Assembly: GCF_936933875.1 (NCBI RefSeq) | Contig: NZ_CAKZIK010000058.1 | Location: forward strand, 1-32,253 | Source: an uncultured Chryseobacterium sp. | GTDB taxonomy: Bacteria; Bacteroidota; Bacteroidia; Flavobacteriales; Weeksellaceae | Direction of reading: 5' to 3' | DNA length: 32,253 nt | In this document: piece by piece, positions 23,464 through 30,184 of the stretch | Layout of the letters: the number at the start of each line of letters is the position of its first letter | Position numbering within the stretch: position 1 is the first letter of the stretch | Notes under the pieces: model-generated | Database searches by the model: none | What the model saw: only the letters and a program-made list of their open reading frames with translations | What the model was told of the DNA's origin: nothing | Translations under genes and position numbers: made by a program

Positions 23464-23471
23464 TAAATTTG
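23464..23471 (+). promoter_or_regulatory. Candidate -7 box (TAAATTTG) for the Gre-like gene
   Basis: TAAATTTG matches TAnnTTTG exactly and lies 23 nt before the ATG at 23495. It falls inside the frame of a possible longer start (23423), which argues for the shorter start. No TTG is found at 19-20 nt spacing. Confidence 0.4.
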
Positions 23472-23494
23472 GTAGAAAGCTAAAAGCAAAGGTT

Positions 23495-23938
23495 ATGAAA
23501 CGAAACGAAATTATCGGTAAGATTATCGAAGAACAGCAAAAAATTATAGAAAATCTGCAGAACAGCGTCAATCAATACAAATCCGAATCTGACATGGATG
23601 AAGACAATACGTCAAACCCGGATGATTTCGCACGACAAACTGAAGCAAAAGATATGCAGCTCCGTTTCGAAAAAATGTTGGCCGAAGCCAAGCAGAATTT
23701 AGCTTTTATGGAAAACGAAGTCGATTCTTCTCATTCTGAACCTGAATCTGGAGCTTTAATTGAAACCGATAAAAACTGGCTTTTCGTGGGAATTTCTGTT
23801 CCACAATTTAAATTTGACGGAAAAGATGTGGTTTCTTTTTCCGAAGACGCGCCAATTTTCGCCAAAGTAAAAGGAAAAAAAACTGGAGACACCATTGAAA
23901 TCGGAAACAATTCTTTCGAAATAAAATCCGTTATGTAA
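23495..23938 (+). CDS. Gre-like protein (coiled coil plus GreA/GreB C-like domain)
   Basis: The ATG at 23495 gives 147 residues. Residues 1-75 form a long coiled coil (IIEEQQKIIENLQNSVNQYK, later AKDMQLRFEKMLAEAKQNLA). The C-terminal part ends APIFAKVKGKKTGDTIEIGN, a pattern like the FKBP-type C-terminal domain of GreA/GreB, where a coiled coil enters the RNA polymerase secondary channel to rescue stalled complexes. The tip acidic residues are not obvious in this coil, although DMDEDN lies near its bend. It may be a Gre-like factor of unknown activity. It has its own promoter box and is divergent from the HerA-like gene. The family call is tentative. Confidence 0.65.
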   Translation: MKRNEIIGKIIEEQQKIIENLQNSVNQYKSESDMDEDNTSNPDDFARQTEAKDMQLRFEKMLAEAKQNLAFMENEVDSSHSEPESGALIETDKNWLFVGISVPQFKFDGKDVVSFSEDAPIFAKVKGKKTGDTIEIGNNSFEIKSVM

Positions 23939-23956
23939 AAATTATTTTCATTGTAT

Positions 23957-23970
23957 GTAACAATTGTTAC
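23957..23970. promoter_or_regulatory. Perfect 14-bp palindrome, candidate activator site for the sulfur locus
   Basis: GTAACAATTGTTAC is its own reverse complement. It is centred about 40 bp upstream of the likely start site implied by the TATTTTTG box at 23994-24001, where a -33 TTG is missing. This spacing is typical of a class II Crp/Fnr-type activator, whose sites have related TGTnA...TnACA symmetry. The regulator is not identified. Confidence 0.5.
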
Positions 23971-23993
23971 GGAGATGCACAAAGACAAACTTC

Positions 23994-24001
23994 TATTTTT
24001 G
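23994..24001 (+). promoter_or_regulatory. -7 box (TATTTTTG) of the TauE/SafE gene
   Basis: TATTTTTG matches TAnnTTTG and lies 15 nt before the ATG at 24017, so the mRNA leader would be very short. There is no TTG at normal spacing; the palindrome at 23957-23970 occupies the region upstream. Confidence 0.5.
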
Positions 24002-24016
24002 CCAAAAAGATTCTGA

Positions 24017-24817
24017 ATGGAGATTATCGGTTATTTATCAGCAATTATTATCGGATTAGTTCTGGGTTTAATTGGCGGCGGTGGAAGTATTTTAAGCGTC
24101 CCCATTTTTGTTTATGTTTTTGATTTTGATGCGGTTACCGCAACAACACTTTCCCTTTTTGTAGTAGGAATTACAAGTGCGGTTGGAACAGTAGATTTTG
24201 CCAAACAAAAACAAATCGACTTTAAAACAGCGCTCACTTTCGGAATCCCATCCGTTCTCGGTGTATTGTTTTCAAGAAGGTTGGTTTTGCCTAATCTTCC
24301 AGAATACATCATCCATCGTTGGGGAATTACATTAACAAAAGACATGTTCCTTTTGCTTCTTTTTTCAATCTTGATGCTTATTGCGTCCTACAAAATGATT
24401 AAAAAAATTGAAAGACCAAGACTCAGCAAAAACGAAGAACCTAATTACACCATCCTTATTTCTCAGGGACTTTTAGTAGGAATTATTACCGGACTTATTG
24501 GAGCCGGCGGCGGTTTTTTAATTGTTCCCGCTTTGGTAATGCTTTTAAATCTGAATATGAAACGTGCGGTTGCAACCTCGCTTTTCATTATTGCTTTAAA
24601 TTCCATCATCGGATTTCTAAGCACGATGAGCATTGTAAAACACGACTGGGTTTTTCTCCTGACTTTTACCGCACTTTCGGTGGTTGGAATATTTATCGGT
24701 TTGGCAATCTCCAAAAAAATGGACGGCAAAAAACTGAAACCGATTTTCGGATGGACCGTTTTGGTGATGGGACTCTTCATCATTGTAAAAGAAATTTTCC
24801 TAAAACAGACTTACTAA
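24017..24817 (+). CDS. TauE/SafE-family sulfite/sulfonate-type exporter
   Basis: The 266-residue membrane protein belongs to TauE/SafE, exporters of sulfur-containing anions such as sulfite. The two hallmark repeats are seen: GLVLGLIGGGGSILSVPIFV near the N-terminus and GIITGLIGAGGGFLIVPALV in the second half, with about eight transmembrane segments in total. The C-terminal part reads FGWTVLVMGLFIIVKEIFLK. Its place directly before a persulfide dioxygenase supports export of sulfite, the dioxygenase product. It is the first gene of the sulfur locus, with a palindromic operator candidate at its promoter. The next gene starts about 85 bp later. Confidence 0.88.
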   Translation: MEIIGYLSAIIIGLVLGLIGGGGSILSVPIFVYVFDFDAVTATTLSLFVVGITSAVGTVDFAKQKQIDFKTALTFGIPSVLGVLFSRRLVLPNLPEYIIHRWGITLTKDMFLLLLFSILMLIASYKMIKKIERPRLSKNEEPNYTILISQGLLVGIITGLIGAGGGFLIVPALVMLLNLNMKRAVATSLFIIALNSIIGFLSTMSIVKHDWVFLLTFTALSVVGIFIGLAISKKMDGKKLKPIFGWTVLVMGLFIIVKEIFLKQTY

Positions 24818-24902
24818 TCATTATGTTTGTCATTGATGATATCTAAAAACAACAACATTTTTATACACAATTATTTACGAAATTTGCATAAGAAATTTTA
24901 AA

Positions 24903-26309
24903 ATGAAAATAGAACAAATTTATACTGGCTGTCTCGCTCAAGGAGCTTATTATATTGTTTCCGATGGTGAAGCAGCGATAATTGACCCACTTCGCGAAAC
25001 CAAACCTTATATTCATAGACTTCAGAAAGACAATGTAAAACTGAAATATATTTTCGAGACGCATTTTCACGCTGATTTTGTTTCGGGACATTTGGATTTG
25101 TCGGAAAAAACCGGAGCGCCAATTATTTACGGACCAACTGCACAACCTAATTTTGAGGCAATTATTGCAGAAGACAATCAGGTTTTTGAAATCGGAAAAC
25201 TGAAGATTAAAGTGCTTCACACTCCCGGTCACACGATGGAAAGTTCTACTTTTCTTCTGATTGACGAAAATGGAAAAGAAACAGCCATTTTCAGCGGCGA
25301 TACTTTATTTTTGGGCGATGTTGGAAGACCGGATTTAGCACAAAAAGCAGCCAATCTTACTCAGGAAGAACTTGCGGGATTGTTGTACGACAGTCTTCAG
25401 AATAAAATTATGCCTCTTGCAGACGACATTACCGTTTATCCTGCACATGGAGCAGGTTCCGCATGCGGAAAAAATATGCAGAAGGAAACTGTCGATACTT
25501 TAGGAAATCAGAAAAAGACGAATTACGCTCTTAATCAGCCTACTAAAGAAGCATTTATTCATGAAGTTTTGGACGGACTTTCTGCCCCACCAAAATATTT
25601 TGGGATGAATGTAGCGATGAACAAAGGCGGTTACGAAAGCTTCGAAAATGTGTTGGAAAAAGCGCACACTCCTGTTCCTGCAGAAGATTTTGAAAGTGTA
25701 GTGGAAGAAACCGGAGCTTTGGTTTTGGATACGAGAAGCGCTGCAGATTTTCACAAAGGATTTGTTCCGAATTCCATCAACATTGGCTTGAAAGGCGATT
25801 TCGCACCGTGGGTTGGAGCAATGATTGTGGATGTTCATCAGCCGATTTTGTTGGTTTCGGATCCCGGAACGGAGGAAGAGGTAATTACAAGACTTTCCAG
25901 AGTGGGCTTCGACAATGTTTTGGGATATTTGGAAGGAAGTTTTGAGGCTTGGAAAAATGCAGGAAGGGAAATTGATGAAATCAACAGAATTACTCCAGAA
26001 GAATTTGAAAATCAATACAATAAAGATTCAAAAATCATTGATGTAAGAAAAGATTCTGAATACGAAGCAGAACATGTGGAAGACGCTTTCAGCAGACCTC
26101 TTTCCGAAATTAATGATTGGGCAGATTCTCTAAATAACGACGAACATTTCTTTATCCATTGCGCAGGAGGTTACAGAAGTATGATTGCTTCGAGTATCTT
26201 AAACTCACGCGGAATTAGAAATTTCACAGAAATTGAAGGTGGCTTTGGTAAGATTAAAGAAACTTCAGTCCCGAAAAGTAATTTCGTATGTCAGTCCAAA
26301 AAATTGTAA
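24903..26309 (+). CDS. Persulfide dioxygenase-rhodanese fusion, CstB-like
   Basis: The 468-residue protein joins a metallo-beta-lactamase-fold persulfide dioxygenase to two rhodanese domains, as in CstB. The dioxygenase part has THFHADFVSGH (53-63), HTPGH (106-110), SGDTLF (131-136) and YPAHGAGSACG (179-189). It would oxidise glutathione- or coenzyme-type persulfide to sulfite. The first rhodanese (about 265-355) lacks a catalytic Cys, since VSDPGTEEE fills the loop position. The second (about 370-455) keeps it at Cys420 (FIHCAGGYRS). It therefore has one structural and one active transferase domain. The neighbours (sulfite exporter, rhodanese lipoprotein, thioredoxin, YeeE pair) all fit persulfide and sulfide handling. 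It acts in the cytoplasm. Confidence 0.92.
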   Translation: MKIEQIYTGCLAQGAYYIVSDGEAAIIDPLRETKPYIHRLQKDNVKLKYIFETHFHADFVSGHLDLSEKTGAPIIYGPTAQPNFEAIIAEDNQVFEIGKLKIKVLHTPGHTMESSTFLLIDENGKETAIFSGDTLFLGDVGRPDLAQKAANLTQEELAGLLYDSLQNKIMPLADDITVYPAHGAGSACGKNMQKETVDTLGNQKKTNYALNQPTKEAFIHEVLDGLSAPPKYFGMNVAMNKGGYESFENVLEKAHTPVPAEDFESVVEETGALVLDTRSAADFHKGFVPNSINIGLKGDFAPWVGAMIVDVHQPILLVSDPGTEEEVITRLSRVGFDNVLGYLEGSFEAWKNAGREIDEINRITPEEFENQYNKDSKIIDVRKDSEYEAEHVEDAFSRPLSEINDWADSLNNDEHFFIHCAGGYRSMIASSILNSRGIRNFTEIEGGFGKIKETSVPKSNFVCQSKKL

Positions 26310-26310
26310 A

Positions 26311-26679
26311 ATGAAACTTTTTAAATTTTCTTGTCTTGTCTTGATTTTTGCCCTTTTTTCGTGCAAAACTGCAACTCCTGAAATCGCGGAAAGACCAGAC
26401 ATGAAAGCTTTAGTGAAAAATCCTGCAACAACTATTGTGGATGTAAGAATTCCCGAACAGTTTAAAGAAAATGGTGTAAAAGAAGGCACCAATATTCCAT
26501 TGGCTGAAATTGAAAACAACCTCGATTTCTTCAGAAGCAAAGAAAATATTGTGGTGTACTGCAACCGAGGAAGACAAGCGGAAGATGCCGTGAAAATTTT
26601 GAAAAAGAAAGGAATTAACAATGTTTACAGTGCGAAAACCGTAGAAAATGTGAAGGCAATTCAAAATGAAAAAAAGTAA
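26311..26679 (+). CDS. Rhodanese-domain lipoprotein
   Basis: The ATG at 26311 follows the dioxygenase stop by 1 nt and gives 122 residues. A longer frame from 26233 lies within the dioxygenase gene and is discounted. A lipoprotein signal peptide is present (SCLVLIFALFSCK, with the lipid Cys18 in the FSC lipobox). The rhodanese domain follows, with TIVDVRIPEQF and the active-site loop VVYCNRGRQA (Cys84). Rhodaneses move sulfane sulfur between thiols or to cyanide. The anchor places this one outside the inner membrane, unlike the cytoplasmic fused rhodanese next door, so it may accept or deliver sulfane sulfur in the periplasm. The cupin gene starts on its last base. Confidence 0.88.
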   Translation: MKLFKFSCLVLIFALFSCKTATPEIAERPDMKALVKNPATTIVDVRIPEQFKENGVKEGTNIPLAEIENNLDFFRSKENIVVYCNRGRQAEDAVKILKKKGINNVYSAKTVENVKAIQNEKK

Positions 26680-26975
26680 TGAATATTTTAGAAAACATAC
26701 AGTTCAGCATAGATAAAGCTAATGTTGTTCATATTAAAAAGAGCGATAAAATTAAATATTTCGCGGTGGCTCTTGGCAACGGTGCAGTTTTGAAAAAGCA
26801 TTCCACGTCGGTTCCTGCAACTTTGGTGGTTTTGAAAGGCGAAATTAATTTCGTGTTTCACGACAGAGAAATTATTTTGCGCGAGTTTGATACGTTCGAA
26901 ATTCCTGTAGATGAAGTTCATGAAGTTGTGGGCGTTTTGGAGCAGAATTTATTTCTCGTAACTCAGGAATTATAA
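26679..26975 (+). CDS. Small cupin-domain protein
   Basis: The 98-residue protein is a single cupin barrel. It has the pattern of motif 1 (GNGAVLKKHSTSVPATLVVL, then KGEINFVFHD) and motif 2 (FDTFEIPVDEVHEVVGV), although only a few of the usual metal-ligand histidines are present (His in LKKHS and in VHEV). It may therefore bind a metal weakly or not at all. Its ATG overlaps the stop codon of the rhodanese lipoprotein gene by 1 nt (TAATG), so translation is coupled. The role in the sulfur locus is unknown; small cupins beside thiol-sulfur genes may act as cysteine- or persulfide-type dioxygenases or as sensors. Confidence 0.8.
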   Translation: MNILENIQFSIDKANVVHIKKSDKIKYFAVALGNGAVLKKHSTSVPATLVVLKGEINFVFHDREIILREFDTFEIPVDEVHEVVGVLEQNLFLVTQEL

Positions 26976-26980
26976 AAAAA

Positions 26981-27181
26981 ATGACAAATTTTTTTATCAA
27001 ATATAAACTCGGAATTGCCGGAATTATCGTTGGCGGAATTTTAGGATTCGCTTACTATTCCTTTATCGGCTGTAATACCGGAAGTTGTGCGATTACTTCG
27101 AAGCCCATCAACTCATCGGTTTACGGAATGGTGATGGGATATTTGATGTTTTCCGTTTTTGAAAAACCTAAGAAAAAATGA
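26981..27181 (+). CDS. DUF6132-family small membrane protein with CxxGxC
   Basis: The 66-residue protein has a basic N-terminus, one membrane segment (GIAGIIVGGILGFAYYSFIG), a short loop with two cysteines (CNTGSC, Cys31 and Cys36) and a second hydrophobic segment (YGMVMGYLMFSVF) before a Lys-rich end. I recall this as DUF6132, found in Bacteroidota next to rhodanese and YeeE genes, with no known function. The two cysteines lie just after the first helix and may form a disulfide or carry sulfane sulfur. It follows the cupin by 5 nt and overlaps the next gene by 4 nt (ATGA), a sign of strict coupling. Confidence 0.82.
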   Translation: MTNFFIKYKLGIAGIIVGGILGFAYYSFIGCNTGSCAITSKPINSSVYGMVMGYLMFSVFEKPKKK

Positions 27182-27378
27182 CTAATTATATTCAAATTTT
27201 CAGACGCTGGATTTATTTACTCGGCGGAATTTTCTTCATTGTTCTGGCAATCAAAGACCAAACGTGGTGGCTCATTCCGTTCGGATCGTATTTTGCCGCG
27301 ATGTCCATTTTCAAATTCGGTTGCGCTTCCGGAAACTGCGAATTGCCGCTTCAGAAAAACGAAAACTCTCAACCTTAA
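27178..27378 (+). CDS. Small membrane protein with CxxGxC, unknown family
   Basis: The 66-residue protein has two hydrophobic segments (WIYLLGGIFFIVLAIKD and WWLIPFGSYFAAMSIFKF) joined by a short loop. Straight after the second it carries CASGNC (Cys49 and Cys54), the same CxxGxC pattern as in the preceding DUF6132 protein, in a different place relative to the helices. I do not recognise a named family, although it resembles short DUF2892-type proteins of rhodanese operons. Its ATG overlaps the DUF6132 stop codon by 4 nt and thioredoxin follows after 13 nt. The shared cysteine pattern suggests the two work together. Confidence 0.78.
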   Translation: MTNYIQIFRRWIYLLGGIFFIVLAIKDQTWWLIPFGSYFAAMSIFKFGCASGNCELPLQKNENSQP

Positions 27379-27391
27379 AAATTGATTAAAA

Positions 27392-27694
27392 ATGTCACAA
27401 AAATTTCAGGAACTCATCAATTCGGAAAGACCGGTATTAATTGATTTTTTTGCCACTTGGTGTGGTCCGTGCAAAGTGCAGTCTTCCGTTTTAACGACGG
27501 TAAAAGAAAATGTTGGTGAACTGGCAAGAATTGTCAAAATTGATGTCGACCAATTTCCTTCAATCGCTGCAACTTATGGTGTGAGAGGTGTTCCAACTTT
27601 AGCTATTTTCAAAAACGGCGAACTGTTATGGAAAGAAAGCGGCGTTCATGATGTAAATACGCTTACAAACCTTCTAAATCAGTACGCTAACTAA
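27392..27694 (+). CDS. trxA: Thioredoxin
   Basis: A 100-residue thioredoxin reduces disulfides and persulfides with electrons from thioredoxin reductase. The active site is WCGPC (Cys24 and Cys27) in FFATWCGPCK, the cis-proline is in VRGVPTLAIF, and the overall length is that of a stand-alone thioredoxin. There is no signal peptide, so it acts in the cytoplasm. Its place inside the sulfur locus suggests a dedicated reductant for the rhodanese or dioxygenase chain rather than the main cellular thioredoxin, but the gene symbol follows the family. It is 13 nt after the small membrane protein and 43 nt before the first YeeE-type gene. Confidence 0.92.
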   Translation: MSQKFQELINSERPVLIDFFATWCGPCKVQSSVLTTVKENVGELARIVKIDVDQFPSIAATYGVRGVPTLAIFKNGELLWKESGVHDVNTLTNLLNQYAN

Positions 27695-27736
27695 TATACT
27701 TTCTGAATTTTCAGATTTAAAATCAATAAAATTTTT

Positions 27737-28300
27737 ATGCTCGAATTTATTAAACAACCATGGCCATGGTATGTTGCAGGACCTTTAATTGGTCTTACCG
27801 TACCTGCGCTTTTGCTTTTGGGGAACAAATCTTTTGGCATCAGTTCTTCGCTGAGACACATTTGTGCAGCCTGTTTACCTGCCAATATTCCTTTCTTTCA
27901 ATACAACTGGAAAAAGGAAATCTGGAATTTATTTTTCGTAGTGGGAATTTTAATTGGCGGAATCGTTGCTTCTCAATTTCTTGCGAATCCAAACGACATG
28001 GAAATCAGTGCAAAAACTTCAGATTATTTAGCATCAAAAGGAATTTTTGCCAAAGGGGATTTAGTTCCCGCAGATTTATTCACCTGGGAAAATCTGCTGA
28101 CCGTGAAAGGATTTTTACTCATGGTTGTTGGCGGATTTCTCGTAGGTTTCGGGACGCGTTATGCAGGAGGTTGTACAAGCGGACATTCCATCATGGGAAT
28201 TGCTAATTTGCAGTGGCCATCGTTGGTTGCAACCATTTGTTTTATGATTGGCGGTTTTATTATGGCTAATCTTATTTTACCACATATTTTAAATTTATAA
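27737..28300 (+). CDS. YeeE/YedE-family sulfur transport protein, half 1
   Basis: The 187-residue membrane protein is the first part of a split YeeE/YedE transporter, a family linked to thiosulfate or sulfur-compound uptake. It has about five transmembrane segments. The family loop GTRYAGGCTSGHSIMG carries Cys146, the type of cysteine known to relay thiosulfate in YeeE. An extra CxxC pair (Cys43 and Cys46, in HICAACLP) lies near the first helix. The partner half is encoded 4 nt downstream. The pair resembles the PmpA/PmpB-type arrangement in other sulfide-detoxification operons. It is probably an inner-membrane channel that works with the rhodaneses. Confidence 0.88.
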   Translation: MLEFIKQPWPWYVAGPLIGLTVPALLLLGNKSFGISSSLRHICAACLPANIPFFQYNWKKEIWNLFFVVGILIGGIVASQFLANPNDMEISAKTSDYLASKGIFAKGDLVPADLFTWENLLTVKGFLLMVVGGFLVGFGTRYAGGCTSGHSIMGIANLQWPSLVATICFMIGGFIMANLILPHILNL

Positions 28301-28303
28301 AAA

Positions 28304-28798
28304 ATGAATCAGGAAGATATAAAAGATTTACAGCAGCGTGAACTGGATTCTGTTTGCGTGAATGAAAGCGAATTGTCGCATCCAACGTGGTATAATATCA
28401 AATATTTAATCGTGGGAATTCTGTTCGGAATTATTTTCGTTAAGGCTGAAATTATCAGTTGGTTCCGAATTCAGGAAATGTTCAGGTTAGAATCCTTTCA
28501 CATGTACGGCGTTATCGGAAGTGCTATTGCAACTGCGATGCTTTCATTATTCATCATTAAAAAACTGAAGTTGAAAAGCATTTACGGAGAACCCATCAAA
28601 ATCGCGAACAAGGAATTCAATAAAGGAAATATTTACGGCGGAATTATTTTTGGATTGGGTTGGGCAATGACGGGAGCTTGTCCCGGTCCTTTGTTTGCAC
28701 AGATTGGAACAGGTGCCACCGTTATTATCGTGACTTTACTTTCCGCAATTTTCGGGACTTGGATTTACGGAAAATTTAGGGATAAACTTCCTCATTAA
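28304..28798 (+). CDS. YeeE/YedE-family sulfur transport protein, half 2
   Basis: The 164-residue protein is the second half of the YeeE/YedE pair. After a 28-residue polar N-terminal tail with a Cys (DSVCVNESE) come about four transmembrane segments. The conserved loop is MTGACPGPLFAQIGTG (Cys126), the counterpart of the GGCTSGH loop of half 1. It may correspond to the DUF6691-type subunit, which is found with the first half in sulfur operons. The gene is 4 nt after half 1, so the two are co-translated in all likelihood. It is the last gene of the sulfur locus and is followed by a convergent omega-amidase with a shared hairpin. Confidence 0.87.
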   Translation: MNQEDIKDLQQRELDSVCVNESELSHPTWYNIKYLIVGILFGIIFVKAEIISWFRIQEMFRLESFHMYGVIGSAIATAMLSLFIIKKLKLKSIYGEPIKIANKEFNKGNIYGGIIFGLGWAMTGACPGPLFAQIGTGATVIIVTLLSAIFGTWIYGKFRDKLPH

Positions 28799-28807
28799 AA
28801 ATCAAAA

Positions 28808-28831
28808 AAAGCAGTGGATTTTCACCGCTTT
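28808..28831. terminator. Shared hairpin between the sulfur locus and the omega-amidase gene
   Basis: AAAGC-A-GTG (28808-28816), a 6-nt loop and CAC-C-GCTTT (28823-28831) form a stem with one A-C mismatch. A run of A on the left gives a good T tract on the minus strand; the plus side tail is weaker. It overlaps the stop codon of the minus-strand gene. Confidence 0.6.
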
Positions 28832-29591
28832 AATAATTTATTTCAAAATAATCTCTGTCGTTCAAAAACTGAAACTTTTCCCTGAATTTTTTCAGTTCAT
28901 CCATGTTGAATTCCGCAGAAACAATATCATTTTCAACAGAAGAAACTTCACTTCCATCCGCGAAGTAACAGTAAGAACTTTCTGTGTAGGTAAGATTATT
29001 TCCATCCGTTCCGATTCGATTTAATCCAAAAACATAACTCTGGTTTTCGATGGCACGAGCTTTCAACAAATGTTTCCAGGCTTCAACGCGCGTTTCCGGC
29101 CAGTTTGCAACGTAAAAAACCGCATCATAATCATTATTATTTCTTGAAAAAACCGGAAATCTTAAATCATAGCAAACCTGCAGCAAAATTCTCCAGCCTT
29201 TATATTCAACAACAACTCTTTCTTTTCCGGGTGAATAAACATTATCCTCTCCCGAATATGAAAAAAGATGCCTTTTGTCGTAATACTCGAAAGTTCCGTC
29301 GGGTTTAACGAAATAGAAACGGTTGTAAAAATTTCCATTTTCAAAAACTGAAGCGCTCCCACATACTGCTGAGTTTTTAGAAGAAGCGAAAGCTTTCATC
29401 CAATTGAAGGTTTCTTCATTTCTATCGGCAGTTTGTTCGGCTTCCATACAAAAGCCCGTTGAAAACATTTCCGGCAATACAATAATATCTGACGAAATAT
29501 TTTCAAATTTATTTTCAATTAAATGAAAATTTTCAATTTTGTTTTTCCATTTAATATCAAAATTTAAACCTAAAATTTTTAAACTGTTCAT
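28830..29591 (-). CDS. Nitrilase-superfamily omega-amidase, YafV-like
   Basis: The ATG at 29591 gives 253 residues, the usual size, and begins MNSLKILGLNFDIKW. The longer frame from 29699 adds 36 residues of no family fit. The nitrilase catalytic triad is visible as Glu41 (VLPEMFSTGF), Lys106 (YYDKRHLF) and Cys140 (LLQVCYDLRFP). Omega-amidases of this type hydrolyse alpha-ketoglutaramate or ketosuccinamate, repairing or salvaging products of transamination by glutamine or asparagine. It is cytoplasmic. It is divergent from the small outer-membrane gene at 29705 and convergent with the sulfur locus. The substrate is inferred from family only. Confidence 0.87.
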   Translation of the reverse strand: MNSLKILGLNFDIKWKNKIENFHLIENKFENISSDIIVLPEMFSTGFCMEAEQTADRNEETFNWMKAFASSKNSAVCGSASVFENGNFYNRFYFVKPDGTFEYYDKRHLFSYSGEDNVYSPGKERVVVEYKGWRILLQVCYDLRFPVFSRNNNDYDAVFYVANWPETRVEAWKHLLKARAIENQSYVFGLNRIGTDGNNLTYTESSYCYFADGSEVSSVENDIVSAEFNMDELKKFREKFQFLNDRDYFEINY

Positions 29592-29704
29592 ATAGAATTT
29601 CTGTAAAACATTATAAAATCTTAGGAAAATTACAAATAAATATTTAAACGAGCATGCTTTGGTCTTGTTTTTGATGTTTGCGAAGAATATTGTAAACAAA
29701 TTTT

Positions 29705-30145
29705 ATGAAGAAACTATTTATAGCACTATTATTTGCCGGATTTTCTCAAACAGCCTTTTCGCAGGCATGGAACGGACAGGGAGACCAAAAAGTGCAGATT
29801 GGATTAAGCGGTTGGGGAAATGGAACCGGTATTACAGGGACTTATGATTATGGTATTACAGATTTAATCTCTCTTGGTGGTGGTGCAAACCTTTATTTTG
29901 ATAATTATAAAGACAATGATAAGGACAATAAATTCTTCATATTTGGACGCGTAAATTTCCACTTGCAGGACATTTTGGATATGCCTGAAAAATGGGATGT
30001 TTATCCCGGAGCAGATGTAGGTGTAATTGGAAACACTTTCGGACTTGGTGTTCACTTGGGAGCAAGATATTTTATCAACGACAAGTTTGGAATATTCGTA
30101 GAAGCAGGAAATAATGGAAGTTTAGGTGTCTCTATCAACCTGTAA
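29705..30145 (+). CDS. Small outer-membrane beta-barrel protein, DUF6646-like
   Basis: The 146-residue protein has a signal peptide (MKKLFIALLFAGFSQTAFSQ) and then alternating Gly-rich beta strands: KVQIGLSGWGNGTGITGTYD, then LISLGGGANLYFDNY, and later FGLGVHLGARYFINDKFGIF. An acidic, Asp/Lys-rich loop (KDNDKDNKF) separates the strands. The start AWNGQGDQKVQIG resembles DUF6646 proteins of Flavobacteriia, as I remember them. It is predicted to sit in the outer membrane, and its function is unknown. The gene is divergent from the omega-amidase and followed after 40 bp by a second beta-barrel gene, with which it may be co-transcribed. Confidence 0.78.
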   Translation: MKKLFIALLFAGFSQTAFSQAWNGQGDQKVQIGLSGWGNGTGITGTYDYGITDLISLGGGANLYFDNYKDNDKDNKFFIFGRVNFHLQDILDMPEKWDVYPGADVGVIGNTFGLGVHLGARYFINDKFGIFVEAGNNGSLGVSINL

Positions 30146-30184
30146 AATACATTAAACAAAATATAACAAATTAAAATTACTATT

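Noticed and set aside
23423..23494. A 24-codon N-terminal extension for the Gre-like gene
   Set aside because: It contains the TAAATTTG box, is unlike the coiled-coil sequence, and a good ATG is at 23495.
25500..26015. A 171-codon open frame on the minus strand within the dioxygenase-rhodanese gene
   Set aside because: It is antisense to a clearly conserved enzyme. Its composition (rich in Ser, Phe, Asn, Ile) is typical of a shadow frame.
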